Source of the DNA: Agrococcus baldri
GTDB taxonomy: Bacteria > Actinomycetota > Actinomycetes > Actinomycetales > Microbacteriaceae
Length of the DNA stretch: 64,000 bases
Direction: 5' to 3'
NCBI GenBank assembly: GCA_900114805.1
Contig: FOZN01000003.1
Location: 569,943-633,942 of the forward strand
The translations under genes were made by a program, and so were the position numbers. Under the pieces are notes generated by a model. It saw only the letters and a list, made by a program, of their open reading frames with translations, was not told where the DNA came from and did no database searches. Below are positions 43,017-52,441 of this stretch, in pieces. Position 1 is the stretch's first letter; each line of letters begins with the position of its first letter.

Positions 43017-44926
43017 GCGCGGCGTGCGGCTGCGACGAGCCGGAGACCCGGGTCGGCGAGGAGGCCGAGGAGGAGCGGGAGCGTCCGTGGTGGCGCGATC
43101 GCGGGATCATGGTCCCGGTGTTCTCCGGCGTCGCCTTCGGCACGGGCCTGGTCCTGGAATGGACGGGTGCGGAGGTCCCGGCGCTGGTGGCGTTCTGGAT
43201 CGGCCTGCTGCTGGGTGCGTCGACGTTCACGCCCGGCGCGATCCGCAAGCTCTTCAAGGGCAAGCTGGGCATCGGGCTGCTGATGACGATCAGCGCGGTG
43301 GGCGCGGTCATCCTCGGCTACGTCGAGGAGGCCGCCGCCTTGGCGTTCCTGTACTCCATCGCCGAGGCGCTGGAGGACAAGGCGATGGACCGCGCCCGTG
43401 GCGGGCTGCGGGCGCTGCTCAAGCTGGTCCCGGAGACCGCGACCATCCGGCGGGATGGCGCGTCCGTGGAGGTCGCCGCGAAGGATCTGGCCGTTGGTCA
43501 GCTGATGCTCGTGCGTCCCGGTGAGCGGATCGCGACCGACGGGATCGTCCGCACGGGCCGGTCGAGCCTGGACACCTCGGCGATCACCGGGGAGTCGATC
43601 CCGGTGGAGGTCGAGCCCGGCGACGCGGTGTCGGCCGGGGCGATCAACACCGCCGGTGCCCTGGAGGTCGAGACGACCGCGGCGGGCACGGACAACTCGC
43701 TGACCACGATCGTGGAGCTGGTCGAGCAGGCGCAGGCCGAGAAGGGGGACCGTGCCCGCCTGGCCGACCGCATCGCCCGGCCGCTCGTGCCCGGCGTGCT
43801 GATCCTCGCTGCCCTTGTCGCGATCATCGGCTCGCTGCTGGGCGACCCGGAGCTGTGGATCACCCGCGCCCTCGTGGTGCTCGTCGCCGCGTCGCCGTGC
43901 GCGCTGGCGATCTCCGTCCCGCTGACCGTCGTCGCCGCGATCGGCTCGGCGAGCAAGTTCGGCGTGATCATCAAATCCGGTGCCGTGTTCGAACGGTTCG
44001 GCGTGATCCGCCACGTCGCCGTCGACAAGACCGGCACCCTCACCCGCAACGAGCCCGCCGTCACCGCCGTCCTCACCACCGAGGGCGTGACCGAGGCGCA
44101 AGCCCTGGCCTGGGCGGCGTCGCTGGAGCAGCACAGCACCCACCCGCTGGCCGCCGCGATCACCGCCGCCGCCCCCGGAGCTCCCGCCGCCCTGGAGGTC
44201 ACCGAGCAGGCCGGGCACGGCATCGAAGGCAGGATCGACGGGGCCAGGGTCACAGTCGGCAGCCCCCGCTGGCTCGACGCCGGAACCCTCACCGACCAGG
44301 TGGAGGGCTTGGAGGAGCAGGGCATGACCGTCGTGATCGTGCACCGCGACGACGCCCCGGTCGCCGCGGTCGGTGTCCGCGACGAGCTGCGCCCCGAGGT
44401 CCCAGAGGTGGTCCGCACCCTCGCCGCCCAGGGCGTCGGGGTGACGATGCTCACCGGTGACAACGCCCGCACCGCCCAGGCGCTGGCCGCGCAGGCCGGG
44501 ATCGACGACGTGCGCGCCGAGCTGCGTCCGGAGGACAAGGCCGCCGCGATCGCAGAGCTCGGTGCGAAGGGTTCGGTCGCGATGATCGGCGATGGCATCA
44601 ACGACGCCCCCGCCTTGGCCGCCGCGGACATCGGCATCGCGATGGGCGCGACCGGCTCCGACGCCGCGATCGAGTCCGCCGACGTCGCCTTCACCGGCCA
44701 CGACCTCCGGCTGCTGCCGCGCGCGTTCGACCATGCCCGTCGCGGCAGGCGCATCATCAACCAGAACATCATCCTGTCGCTGCTGATCATCGCCGCCCTG
44801 CTCCCGCTGGCCCTGTTCGGCGTGCTGGGGCTGGCCGCGGTGGTGCTGGTGCACGAGATCGCCGAGGTCGTCGTCATCCTCAACGGGCTCCGCGCGGCTC
44901 GGACCCGAAAAGAGCGGATCGCATGA
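43013..44926 (+). CDS. cadA: P1B-type heavy-metal ATPase (Cd/Zn/Pb export)
   Basis: 637 residues. A short N-terminus with CGCDEPE replaces the usual metal-binding domain. The sequence then shows the TGES actuator motif (SAITGESIPVEVEPG), the membrane metal motif ASPCALAIS, phosphorylation motif DKTGTLTRNEP and the hinge GDGINDAPALAAADIG. CPC-to-SPC use fits divalent Cd, Zn or Pb rather than copper. It expels metal across the membrane. GTG start; coupled to cmtR and to the next gene. Confidence 0.9.
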   Translation: MSAACGCDEPETRVGEEAEEERERPWWRDRGIMVPVFSGVAFGTGLVLEWTGAEVPALVAFWIGLLLGASTFTPGAIRKLFKGKLGIGLLMTISAVGAVILGYVEEAAALAFLYSIAEALEDKAMDRARGGLRALLKLVPETATIRRDGASVEVAAKDLAVGQLMLVRPGERIATDGIVRTGRSSLDTSAITGESIPVEVEPGDAVSAGAINTAGALEVETTAAGTDNSLTTIVELVEQAQAEKGDRARLADRIARPLVPGVLILAALVAIIGSLLGDPELWITRALVVLVAASPCALAISVPLTVVAAIGSASKFGVIIKSGAVFERFGVIRHVAVDKTGTLTRNEPAVTAVLTTEGVTEAQALAWAASLEQHSTHPLAAAITAAAPGAPAALEVTEQAGHGIEGRIDGARVTVGSPRWLDAGTLTDQVEGLEEQGMTVVIVHRDDAPVAAVGVRDELRPEVPEVVRTLAAQGVGVTMLTGDNARTAQALAAQAGIDDVRAELRPEDKAAAIAELGAKGSVAMIGDGINDAPALAAADIGIAMGATGSDAAIESADVAFTGHDLRLLPRAFDHARRGRRIINQNIILSLLIIAALLPLALFGVLGLAAVVLVHEIAEVVVILNGLRAARTRKERIA

Positions 44927-45231
44927 AGGTCGAACTGTTGCACATCCTCGACTGCCCGAACACGGACATCGCCGAAGCCAACGCGCGTGCTGCGCTGGAC
45001 GCTATCGGATTTGTGGACGTGGCCGTCGAACTGGTAGCCATCCGGACCGAGGCCGAAGCGACGAATTCTCCGTTCGGAGGATCACCCACGCTCCTCGTCG
45101 ACGGCGTCGACCTGTTCCCGACCGCACCGGTCCGCTCGCTCGCGTGCCGCGTCTACTCGACGGAAAGCGGATTCGCCGGAGCGCCCACGCCGGAGCAGAT
45201 CGAAGCAGCGCTGCGAGGCGCTTCTCGATAG
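44923..45231 (+). CDS. Small thioredoxin-fold, MerB-like protein
   Basis: 102 residues. LLHILDCPNTDIAEANARAA at the start has one cysteine, and SPFGGSPTLLVDGVDLF has the cis-proline loop of thioredoxin-like folds. A cysteine in LACRVY follows. Such proteins are often annotated alkylmercury lyase-like, but the size fits only a thioredoxin-type domain. It is the last gene of the cmtR-cadA operon and may handle metal transfer or reduction. Confidence 0.6.
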   Translation: MKVELLHILDCPNTDIAEANARAALDAIGFVDVAVELVAIRTEAEATNSPFGGSPTLLVDGVDLFPTAPVRSLACRVYSTESGFAGAPTPEQIEAALRGASR

Positions 45232-45318
45232 AGCGACAACCACTGGGGACGCAATTAGCGGGCCACACCCGCGGCACAACGATGTTCCCCGCATGGATTG
45301 AGCTCCCTCAAGAGCATG

Positions 45319-45351
45319 GGAGGGGCAAGCGCCGATGTTGCTTGCCCCTCC
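45319..45351. terminator. Bidirectional terminator between cad and ars operons
   Basis: A perfect 12-bp stem GGAGGGGCAAGC/GCTTGCCCCTCC with a 9-base loop lies between convergent operons. No strong T-tract, as is common in high-GC bacteria. Confidence 0.75.
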
Positions 45352-45366
45352 GGCGCTCACACTCCC

Positions 45367-45771
45367 TCAGACGAGCAGCTCTGCCAAGAGCGCTTCGATG
45401 CGCCCCTTGATCTCGTCGCGGATCGGGCGCACCGCCTCGATGCCCTGTCCGGCGGGGTCGTCGAGCTTCCAGTCCTCGTACCGCTTGCCCGGGAAGAACG
45501 GGCAGGCGTCGCCGCAGCCCATCGTGATCACCACGTCGGAGGCCTGCACCGCCTCGGTGGTGAGCACCTTCGGCTGCTCGGCGGTGATGTCAATCCCTTC
45601 CTCGCGCATGGCTTCGACGGCCACGGGGTTGATCTGCTCGGCGGGCATGGACCCGGCCGAGCGGACCTCGATGCGGCCTGCGGCGAGGTGGCGGAGGTAG
45701 CCGGCGGCCATCTGGGAGCGGCCGGCGTTGTGGACGCAGACGAACAGGACAGAGGGCTGCTGAACGGTCAT
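45367..45771 (-). CDS. arsC: Arsenate reductase ArsC (low-molecular-weight phosphatase type)
   Basis: 134 residues. The phosphatase loop VLFVCVHNAGRSQMA near the N-terminus binds arsenate; Cys pairs later (MGCGDACPFFPG) serve the thiol relay. It reduces arsenate to arsenite using the thioredoxin made by the same operon. 15 bp separate it from the ArsR-ArsC gene upstream. Confidence 0.92.
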   Translation of the reverse strand: MTVQQPSVLFVCVHNAGRSQMAAGYLRHLAAGRIEVRSAGSMPAEQINPVAVEAMREEGIDITAEQPKVLTTEAVQASDVVITMGCGDACPFFPGKRYEDWKLDDPAGQGIEAVRPIRDEIKGRIEALLAELLV

Positions 45772-45786
45772 GATCTTTGGCTTCTT

Positions 45787-46788
45787 TCAGTCGGTGAGGG
45801 TCGCGAGGAGGGCGCGGACGCGGGACTCGATGTCGTGTCGGATCGCGTCGACCCCTTGCGGGGAGGCGAGGGCGGGGTCGCCGACGGCCCAATCCTCGTA
45901 GCGGACACCCGGGATGATCGGGCACACGTCGCCGCAGCCCATCGTCACCACAACGTCCGCGGCGCGGACGGCGTCGTCGGTCAGCGGCTTCGGGAACGCA
46001 TCCCGAGCCTCCTGCTCGCCTTCGATCTCGACGAGCAGGGAGCGCACGTGCGGGTGCAGGTCCGACGCCGGGGTCGAGCCTGCGGAACGGGCGATCACTC
46101 GGCCGTCGGCGAGCTGGTTGACGATGGCGGCGGCGAGCTGGGAACGGCCCGCGTTCTGCACGCACACGAACAGCACCTGCGGCACCCCCGAAGACCGATC
46201 CCGGGTGAGGTCGGCGAGGCGCTGGCGGGCGAAGCGCTCGGTCAGCGGGATCATGTGCTGCGTCAGCTTCGCCGACCGCACCAGGCCCGCGTAGGACTCG
46301 CGCACGATCGCGATCACGACATCACGGTGCAGCCCGGTCAGCTCGTCGGCCAGTTCCTCGGCGAGCCGGGTCACGCGGGCGTCCATCTGCCGCAACGCTG
46401 CAACTCGCGCCTGAGCGTCCTCCGGCTCGTCGGCGACTGCCGCTGGTGCGAACGCGTCGAGGAGGGCCGCGACGGCGCGCTGCTTGCCCGGCGCGATCCG
46501 GTACCAGACCCACGTACTGCGCCGCTCGGACCGCAGCATCCCGGTCTCCTTCAACACCTTCAGATGGTGGGAGACGGTCGGCTGGGACACGTCGGCGAGC
46601 TCCGCGAGATCGCACACGCAGGACTCGCCGCGCGGGTCGGTCGCGATCACTGACAGCATCCGCAGCCGCAGCGGATCCGCCAGCGCCTTGAGCGCCCCGG
46701 CCACAGTCGCAGCTGCGTCGGCGCCGATCGCGTGCATCGCGGAGGGCGCGCACGCCTCGGCGTCGGGAAGGACAGCAGCGTCGGTCAT
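45787..46788 (-). CDS. ArsR-ArsC fusion: arsenic regulator joined to arsenate reductase
   Basis: 333 residues. Residues about 18-110 are an ArsR winged helix with ESCVCDLAELADVSQPTVSH (arsenite-sensing C-x-C). Residues about 120-195 form a helical bundle (RVAALRQMDARVTRLAEELA). Residues about 200-333 are a complete ArsC with VLFVCVQNAGRSQLA and MGCGDVCPIIPG. One protein thus senses arsenite and reduces arsenate. Such fusions are known in Actinobacteria. It overlaps acr3 by 4 bp. Confidence 0.88.
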   Translation of the reverse strand: MTDAAVLPDAEACAPSAMHAIGADAAATVAGALKALADPLRLRMLSVIATDPRGESCVCDLAELADVSQPTVSHHLKVLKETGMLRSERRSTWVWYRIAPGKQRAVAALLDAFAPAAVADEPEDAQARVAALRQMDARVTRLAEELADELTGLHRDVVIAIVRESYAGLVRSAKLTQHMIPLTERFARQRLADLTRDRSSGVPQVLFVCVQNAGRSQLAAAIVNQLADGRVIARSAGSTPASDLHPHVRSLLVEIEGEQEARDAFPKPLTDDAVRAADVVVTMGCGDVCPIIPGVRYEDWAVGDPALASPQGVDAIRHDIESRVRALLATLTD

Positions 46789-47885
46789 GACGTCCTCGAT
46801 TCGATCATGGATTCGGTGGTGTAGGGGTCGGCGCGGAACCAGGCTTTCGCCGCCCAGAGCGAGACGTAGACCAGCCCCACCAACACGGGCACCTCGATGA
46901 GCGGGCCGACGACCCCCGCCAAGGCCTGCCCGGAGGCCGCGCCGAAGGTGCCGATGGCGACCGCGATGGCCAGTTCGAAGTTGTTCCCGGCCGCGGTGAA
47001 CGCGAGCGTCGTCGATCGCGCGTAGCTCAGGCCGATGCCCTTGCCCAGCAGCAGCCCCGCGAACCACATCAGCCCGAAGTACACCAGCAAGGGAAGTGCG
47101 ATCCGGGCGACGTCCATCGGCCGGGAGGTGACCTGTTCGCCCTGGAGGGCGAACAGCAGCACGATCGTGAACAGCAGCCCGTACAGCGCCCACGGCCCGA
47201 CCCTCGGAAGGAACGTCTCCTCGTACCAGTCGCGCCCCTTCCGCTTCTCGCCGATCCACCGCGAGGCGAACCCCGCGGCGAGGGGGACGCCGAGGAAGAC
47301 GATCACATTCAGCGCGATCTGCCAGACCGAGATCTCCAGCCCTTGCGTGTCCAGCCCCAGCCAGCCCGGCAGGACGGTGAGATAGAACCAGCCCAGCAGG
47401 GAGAACGCGACGACCTGGAACACCGAGTTGATCGCCACCAGCACCGCGGTCGCTTCCCGGTCACCGCAGGCCAGATCGTTCCAGATCACGACCATCGCGA
47501 TGCAGCGGGCGAGCCCGACGATGATCAGCCCGGTGCGGTACTCGGGCAGATCCGGCAGGAAGATCCAGGCCAGGGCGAACATCACCGCCGGCCCCACGAG
47601 CCAGTTCATCACGAGCGAAGAGACCAGGAGCTTCTTGTCGCCGGTGACGGCGGCGACCTTGTCGTAGCGGACCTTCGCGAGCACCGGATACATCATCACC
47701 AGCAGGCCCAGCCCGATCGGGACCGAGATCCCACCGACCTCCATCGCGGACAGCACGTCGGAGAGCACAGGCACGAACCGGCCGAGGAGGAGACCGGCGA
47801 CCATGGCGAGGCCGATCCACAGCGGCAGCCACTTGTCGAGTGTGGAGAGCCGTTTCGGTGCGGTGCGGGTCACGGTGTCGGTCAT
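46785..47885 (-). CDS. acr3: Arsenite exporter ACR3
   Basis: 366 residues, ten membrane segments. The conserved cysteine lies in IVGLARCIAMVVIWNDLACG, as in ACR3 carriers, and FTAAGNNFELAIAVAIGTFG is the family's later signature. It exports arsenite produced by the two ArsC proteins. It overlaps trxA and the ArsR-ArsC gene by 4 bp each. Confidence 0.93.
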   Translation of the reverse strand: MTDTVTRTAPKRLSTLDKWLPLWIGLAMVAGLLLGRFVPVLSDVLSAMEVGGISVPIGLGLLVMMYPVLAKVRYDKVAAVTGDKKLLVSSLVMNWLVGPAVMFALAWIFLPDLPEYRTGLIIVGLARCIAMVVIWNDLACGDREATAVLVAINSVFQVVAFSLLGWFYLTVLPGWLGLDTQGLEISVWQIALNVIVFLGVPLAAGFASRWIGEKRKGRDWYEETFLPRVGPWALYGLLFTIVLLFALQGEQVTSRPMDVARIALPLLVYFGLMWFAGLLLGKGIGLSYARSTTLAFTAAGNNFELAIAVAIGTFGAASGQALAGVVGPLIEVPVLVGLVYVSLWAAKAWFRADPYTTESMIESRTS

Positions 47886-48208
47886 GCGAGCAGCTCCTCG
47901 ATCTTCGTCGCGTAGACGGGCTTCGGCTGCGCGCCGATCAACACGTCCACCCGTTCCCCGTTCCGGTAGAACCCGAGGGTCGGGATCGAGGTCACGCCGG
48001 CCGCGGTCACGGTCTCGGGGTTCTGATCGGCGTCGACCTTCACGATCTTCACCCGGCCCGCGTACTCACCGGCGAGCTGGTCCAGGATCGGGGCGACCGC
48101 CTTACACGGCCCGCACCAGGCCGCCCAGATGTCGACCACGACGGGCAGCTCGGACTCGAGCACTTCAGCCCGGAACGTGGCGTCGGTGACGGGGGTGACG
48201 GTGCTCAT
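47882..48208 (-). CDS. trxA: Thioredoxin
   Basis: 108 residues with the active site [12 protein letters not shown] and the cis-proline SIPTLGFY. In this operon it recycles the oxidised ArsC proteins. It overlaps trxB and acr3 by 4 bp, so the electron supply is co-transcribed with arsenate reduction and export. Confidence 0.95.
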   Translation of the reverse strand: MSTVTPVTDATFRAEVLESELPVVVDIWAAWCGPCKAVAPILDQLAGEYAGRVKIVKVDADQNPETVTAAGVTSIPTLGFYRNGERVDVLIGAQPKPVYATKIEELLA

Positions 48209-49179
48209 GCGGAGACCTCCAGGACGGGCTCGGGCAAGGTGGCGGGCGCGAGGTTCGACAGGTAGTGCTGGGCGTCCTGCGCGGCCGCGCAGCCGGTGCC
48301 CGCGGCGGTGATCGCCTGCCGGTACGTGTGATCGACGAGATCCCCGGCCGCGAACACCCCGGCCAGGTTCGTCCGCGTCGACGGGTGCGCGACCCGCACG
48401 TACCCGTCCGCGTCGGTGTCGACCTGGCCGGTCACGAGATCTGAACGCGGGTCGTGCCCGACCGCGACGAACACCCCCGTCGCGTCGAGTCTCCGCTCGG
48501 TTCCAGTGACGCTATCGCGCAGCGTGAGCCCGGTGACCTGCTCGTCGCCGAGGATCGCGGCGACCTCGCTGTTCCAGGCGACCTCGATCTTCGGGTCGTC
48601 CAGCACGCGCTGCGCCATGATCTTCGACGCCCGGAACTCGTCCCGGCGGTGCACGACGGTCACTTTCGACGCGAACCGGGTGAGAAACAGGGCCTCCTCC
48701 ATCGCGGAGTCCCCGCCGCCGACCACGGCGATCTCCTGGTCGCGGAAGAAGAACCCGTCGCACGTCGCGCACCAGGACACTCCGTGCCCGGACAAGCGGC
48801 CCTCCTCGGGGAGGCCGAGCTTGCGGTACGCGGAGCCCATCGCCAGGACCACCGCCCGCGCCCGATACGTGGCCCCGGCACCGGTCTCGATGATCTTCAC
48901 GTCGCCGTCGAGATCGAGGCGGATCGCGTCGTCGTAGACGATCTGAGCGCCGAACCGTTCAGCCTGCGTCCGCATCGACTCCATCAACTCCGGACCCTGC
49001 ACACCATCGACGAAGCCCGGGAAGTTCTCCACCTCGGTCGTCGTCATCAACGCCCCGCCCGCGGTCACCGAGCCGGCGATCACGACCGGGGCAAGCCCCG
49101 CACGAGCAGCGTAGACCGCCGCGGTGTACCCGGCGGGACCGGACCCGACGATGACCAACTCGACCTCTTGATTCGACAT
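48205..49179 (-). CDS. trxB: Thioredoxin reductase
   Basis: 324 residues. FAD motif [20 protein letters not shown], redox centre [19 protein letters not shown] motif [16 protein letters not shown] and end motif [20 protein letters not shown]. It reduces the TrxA encoded next to it. First gene of the trxB-trxA-acr3-arsRC-arsC operon; an ArsR-type dyad lies just upstream (49188-49203). Confidence 0.95.
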   Translation of the reverse strand: MSNQEVELVIVGSGPAGYTAAVYAARAGLAPVVIAGSVTAGGALMTTTEVENFPGFVDGVQGPELMESMRTQAERFGAQIVYDDAIRLDLDGDVKIIETGAGATYRARAVVLAMGSAYRKLGLPEEGRLSGHGVSWCATCDGFFFRDQEIAVVGGGDSAMEEALFLTRFASKVTVVHRRDEFRASKIMAQRVLDDPKIEVAWNSEVAAILGDEQVTGLTLRDSVTGTERRLDATGVFVAVGHDPRSDLVTGQVDTDADGYVRVAHPSTRTNLAGVFAAGDLVDHTYRQAITAAGTGCAAAQDAQHYLSNLAPATLPEPVLEVSA

Positions 49180-49187
49180 GTATCTAT

Positions 49188-49203
49188 ATTGACGCTTATC
49201 GAA
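49188..49203 (-). promoter_or_regulatory. Possible ArsR operator before trxB
   Basis: ATTGACGCTTATCGAA resembles one half of the ATTGAC-N4-GTCAAT dyads at 38927 and 38964, with a weaker second half. It is 9 bp before the trxB start. Confidence 0.45.
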
Positions 49204-49267
49204 GCACGCGGCAAGTCGGCGAGGCGCATCTGGGTGGTGTTTGCCGAAGGTTCATCTTCTGAGGCGG

Positions 49268-51019
49268 CTACGCACTGTCGGCCGTGATGTTCTGCGGTCC
49301 CGTGGCGGTGTGGGAGTAGCGCAGCGCGGTCTCGATACCGATGCCGAAGAGGTCGCAGATGCGCCTGACGTCGCCGCCGGTCTGCTCGACTTCGTAGAGA
49401 ATCCGGTCGGTGCGCAGGGCCTGGGCTGTCACGCCGGCCTTCTTCCAGGGGAAGTTCCGGCCGGGCGGCGAGAGACGGGGCGCGGTCTGGACGGTGACGA
49501 GCAGGTAGGGGTTCTTCGTTTCCGGCCAGCGCTGGGCACGGTGGTCGAGCCACGCGCTCAGGCGGACGCGGACAGGTTTCGCGAGCGGGATGAAGCGGCC
49601 GTCGGGCATTCGCAGACGTCCGTCGATGATGTCGGTGAGTTGGATGTGCTGGACCTGCTGCGTGGTCAGGGCGTGGAAGGCGACGAGCGAGACGGCCAAC
49701 GCGATTGCGGGGTCGGGGTTGACCAGTGCGTCGCGGATCGCCGTGGGCCCCATTGGCAGCGGTGTGTTGCGCCGCGGGCCGCGCAGCGGGATCGCATTCG
49801 TCGGGTCGGTGAAGACCTGCTTGCGGCCGCGCAGGATCGTGAACAGACTGCGGAAGCCGAGCAGCATCGTATGGCGACGGGAGGGGTCGTCCGGGAGGGC
49901 GGCGAGGATGTCTTCGGTGCTGATCCCTGCGAGGCTGGTGCGCCCGTCGTCGACCCAGCGAGTGATCGCGGGGAGGATGCCATACATCTGGCCTTTGACG
50001 GTCATCGTGTCGCGGGGCTGACGGCGCGGCGGGGTCTTGGAACCGTCGACCATGATGTCTCGCCAGAGCTCGAGCTGGGATCGCATCGGCTCGGGCAGGG
50101 CATGGGTCTTGCGTTCGAAGAGCTTGGTGAACGAGGGCACCCGATCGTCGATGAGGAGCCCGGCGTCTTCGAGGACTTCGATGGTGGAGCGGATGTTGCT
50201 GCCGTCGTCGTAGCTGCGCATCGCGAGGATGTCAGAGGCGCGAAAGCGCAGATTCGCGCCGGGGAACACGAGCTGCAGGACTTTCAGGGTGCGCCTGACC
50301 TGGTTGGTCTGTCGCTTGCTCCAGGCGTACTCGCGGGCTCGGGCGTAGAGGAAGTGGTCGGTGCGGCTGGTGATGTCGCGCAGCCGGATCTCGTTGGAGC
50401 GCTGACGGAGGCGTTCGGGGTCGGGGTCGATATGAAACAGGACCGGCTGGTAGCTGGCGGGAGGCGGCGGCGTGTTGATGACCTTGAGCGCTTCGCGGAT
50501 GCTCATCGCCATCGGCAGGTGGAGTTCTGCGGGCTGACGGGAGTCGTTCATCGAGGCGAGGAAGAGCTGCTGGCCGTACGTGCGGGCCGCGTCGAGGTCG
50601 AGCGGTTCACCAGGCGTCTGGTGGTAGCGGGCGGTTTCCAGGCAGAGGCGGCAGTAGCCCTGCTCACCGATGGTGACCTCGCGGTGGCAGGAGACGCACT
50701 CGCCCTGCGGGTAGTGCGTGAACCACCAGCGGCACTTCCAGCACCGCCAGTTGCGTTGCCGGTAGACGCCCCAGGCGAGGCAGTCGCGGCAGGAGCCGAT
50801 GAAGCCGGGGCTGCCGGGGTGACAGTGGGCGCAGAGCCCTTGGCTGTAATACTCGGCCGATCCGCACTTGCTGCACGCCGGCGGTGTGAACGGGCCGCCG
50901 GGGATGCAGTCGTAGCAGAAGTCGATTCGGGGCGTGAGCCACGCGGCCGGCTTCACCCCGCACGCAGTGCAGGGCAGCGGCGGACTCAAGGGTCCGTTCG
51001 GGCCGCGTGCCGGACTCAT
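49268..51019 (-). CDS. Zinc-ribbon protein with a divergent tyrosine-recombinase domain
   Basis: 583 residues. The first 140 carry repeated C-x2-C pairs (CTACGV, CYDC, CSKCG, CAHCH, CRDC, CWKC, CVSCH, CRLC), a multi-ribbon DNA-binding region. The C-terminal 180 resemble a tyrosine recombinase catalytic domain with LRTDRILYEVEQTGGDVRRI and a final ETALRYSH tyrosine, but the first arginine is not evident in ALTTQQVQHIQL. It may be a structural partner of the upstream integrase. Third gene of a coupled trio. Confidence 0.7.
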   Translation of the reverse strand: MSPARGPNGPLSPPLPCTACGVKPAAWLTPRIDFCYDCIPGGPFTPPACSKCGSAEYYSQGLCAHCHPGSPGFIGSCRDCLAWGVYRQRNWRCWKCRWWFTHYPQGECVSCHREVTIGEQGYCRLCLETARYHQTPGEPLDLDAARTYGQQLFLASMNDSRQPAELHLPMAMSIREALKVINTPPPPASYQPVLFHIDPDPERLRQRSNEIRLRDITSRTDHFLYARAREYAWSKRQTNQVRRTLKVLQLVFPGANLRFRASDILAMRSYDDGSNIRSTIEVLEDAGLLIDDRVPSFTKLFERKTHALPEPMRSQLELWRDIMVDGSKTPPRRQPRDTMTVKGQMYGILPAITRWVDDGRTSLAGISTEDILAALPDDPSRRHTMLLGFRSLFTILRGRKQVFTDPTNAIPLRGPRRNTPLPMGPTAIRDALVNPDPAIALAVSLVAFHALTTQQVQHIQLTDIIDGRLRMPDGRFIPLAKPVRVRLSAWLDHRAQRWPETKNPYLLVTVQTAPRLSPPGRNFPWKKAGVTAQALRTDRILYEVEQTGGDVRRICDLFGIGIETALRYSHTATGPQNITADSA

Positions 51020-51345
51020 AGCGGTGGCGCCGGCCGATCGTTCTTCGGGCCGAACCGGGGCGCGACCATATTCGTGCTCCCACTCGCTTCTACCCGCCGA
51101 CGGGCGCCGGGCTTGCGTGCTCGGACCTTCTCGGGCTCGGGCACGAGAAGATCAGTCGGCTCGCAACCGAGGACATGGCAGATGACGTCGAGATCGTCCA
51201 GCCGGATCGTGGTCGGGGTGCCCGTCCACAGCCCGGACATCTTGCCCTGGCTGATCTCTAGCCCGGCGTCGGCGAGCATCCGCCGCAGTTCCGCCGACTT
51301 CCAGATGCCGCGCTCGGCGGCCTGGACTCGCAGGTTCCATTTCAT
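51016..51345 (-). CDS. XRE-family helix-turn-helix protein of the recombinase trio
   Basis: 109 residues. A Cro/CI-type domain fills about 1-70 (ELRRMLADAGLEISQGKMSG through LDDLDVICHVLGCEPTDLL), followed by a basic tail (KVRARKPGARRRVEAS). It overlaps both neighbours by 4 bp. Probably a regulator or a DNA-bending accessory factor for recombination. Confidence 0.82.
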   Translation of the reverse strand: MKWNLRVQAAERGIWKSAELRRMLADAGLEISQGKMSGLWTGTPTTIRLDDLDVICHVLGCEPTDLLVPEPEKVRARKPGARRRVEASGSTNMVAPRFGPKNDRPAPPL

Positions 51346-52433
51346 CGCGTGGTCATCCCTTCAAATCGGTCTTCCAGCCGTTGGTTCGCTTGCATCCACG
51401 AGTCCTCGACGTGCTCGCCCGGAACGTGGATGTACTGCGTCGTGGTCGCCAGCCACTGATGCCCCAGCAGCTCTTGCAGGGCTTTCAAATCCATGCCCGC
51501 CAGATACAATGATGACGCGCAGTAATGGCGGAGCAAATGCGGCGTCATCCGTCCTCCGGCCCAGGCGGGCAAGAACCGTTCAGTCGCTCGGGTCAGGCCC
51601 CGCCGGAGCACGTCGTCGCTGGCCCGCCAGGAACGACCGAGTTCGTGGTCGAACCGCTCGGACGGGATCATCGGGGCATCCGGGTCATCCCAATCAGGGC
51701 CGAAGCGGTGTCGCACATCGCCGAGCCACCAGTCGATGAGCTTGTCCGCCCCGTTGATCGCAGGCACCAGACGCTGCTTCGACCCTCGTCCCCGCGAGCC
51801 TTTCCCGAACCGGACATGCAGCTTACCCAGCGCCCCGAGATCGGGCCGCCAGTCACGGATGTCGAGTTTCGTGCTCTCCGTGATGCGCACCCCGACCCTG
51901 CGCCAGAGCGACGCAGCGAAGTAGTTCCTCGCGGCGGGCAGATAACGTCGCTCATCTTGGAGCGAGGCGGCCCACCCGCCGAAGAGCCTGCCGATCTCCG
52001 CATCGGACGGAGGCACACGGACCTTGCCCAGCGACGAGCCCGACTGCCGGTTGTACTCGTCGACGGGCTGCTCGATCACCCAATCGGTCAGCGCATTGAT
52101 GTCGCCCTGGTAGCGGGCGATGGCGAAGTCGTAGAACTGCGCGATCGCGCCCGCCTTGCTCGCCCGCGTCGTGACCGCCAACCCAGCCCGACGTAGCCCG
52201 GCCAGAAAAGCGTCCGCGTCGGAGGGCCTTGCTTGCCACAGCGGGACGTCGAGATGGTGACGGAACTCGAACACGACTGCTCTGGACTGCGCGATGTAGC
52301 CGTCGCTGAGCCCGGCGGCAGCCATCGCGAGAGCGTACTGGTCGATGATCTCCTGCTCGAAGTCGGCAGCATCCTCCTCGGACCGCCAGCCCCTGGCAGT
52401 TCCGACACTCCGAACCGCAGCGAGCTTCATCAC
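51342..52433 (-). CDS. Tyrosine recombinase of the resistance island
   Basis: 363 residues with a SAM-like N-terminal domain (about 25-150). The catalytic set is visible: WRRVGVRITESTKLDIRD (first Arg), the lysine region GKGSRGRGSKQRLVPA, TPHLLRHYCASSLY (H-x-x-R), LGHQWLATTTQYIHVPG (H and the nucleophilic Tyr). It is the active integrase of the trio and probably moved the island. Its start lies near the repeated TCAGGAATCATGA-type sequences. Confidence 0.88.
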   Translation of the reverse strand: MMKLAAVRSVGTARGWRSEEDAADFEQEIIDQYALAMAAAGLSDGYIAQSRAVVFEFRHHLDVPLWQARPSDADAFLAGLRRAGLAVTTRASKAGAIAQFYDFAIARYQGDINALTDWVIEQPVDEYNRQSGSSLGKVRVPPSDAEIGRLFGGWAASLQDERRYLPAARNYFAASLWRRVGVRITESTKLDIRDWRPDLGALGKLHVRFGKGSRGRGSKQRLVPAINGADKLIDWWLGDVRHRFGPDWDDPDAPMIPSERFDHELGRSWRASDDVLRRGLTRATERFLPAWAGGRMTPHLLRHYCASSLYLAGMDLKALQELLGHQWLATTTQYIHVPGEHVEDSWMQANQRLEDRFEGMTTR

Positions 52434-52441
52434 TCCGCAGC

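Noticed and set aside
42878..44854. Long minus-strand ORF opposite cadA
   Set aside because: Antisense shadow of a clear P-type ATPase.
49241..51739. Long plus-strand ORF opposite the recombinase trio
   Set aside because: Antisense shadow; the minus-strand genes have clear domains and coupled starts.
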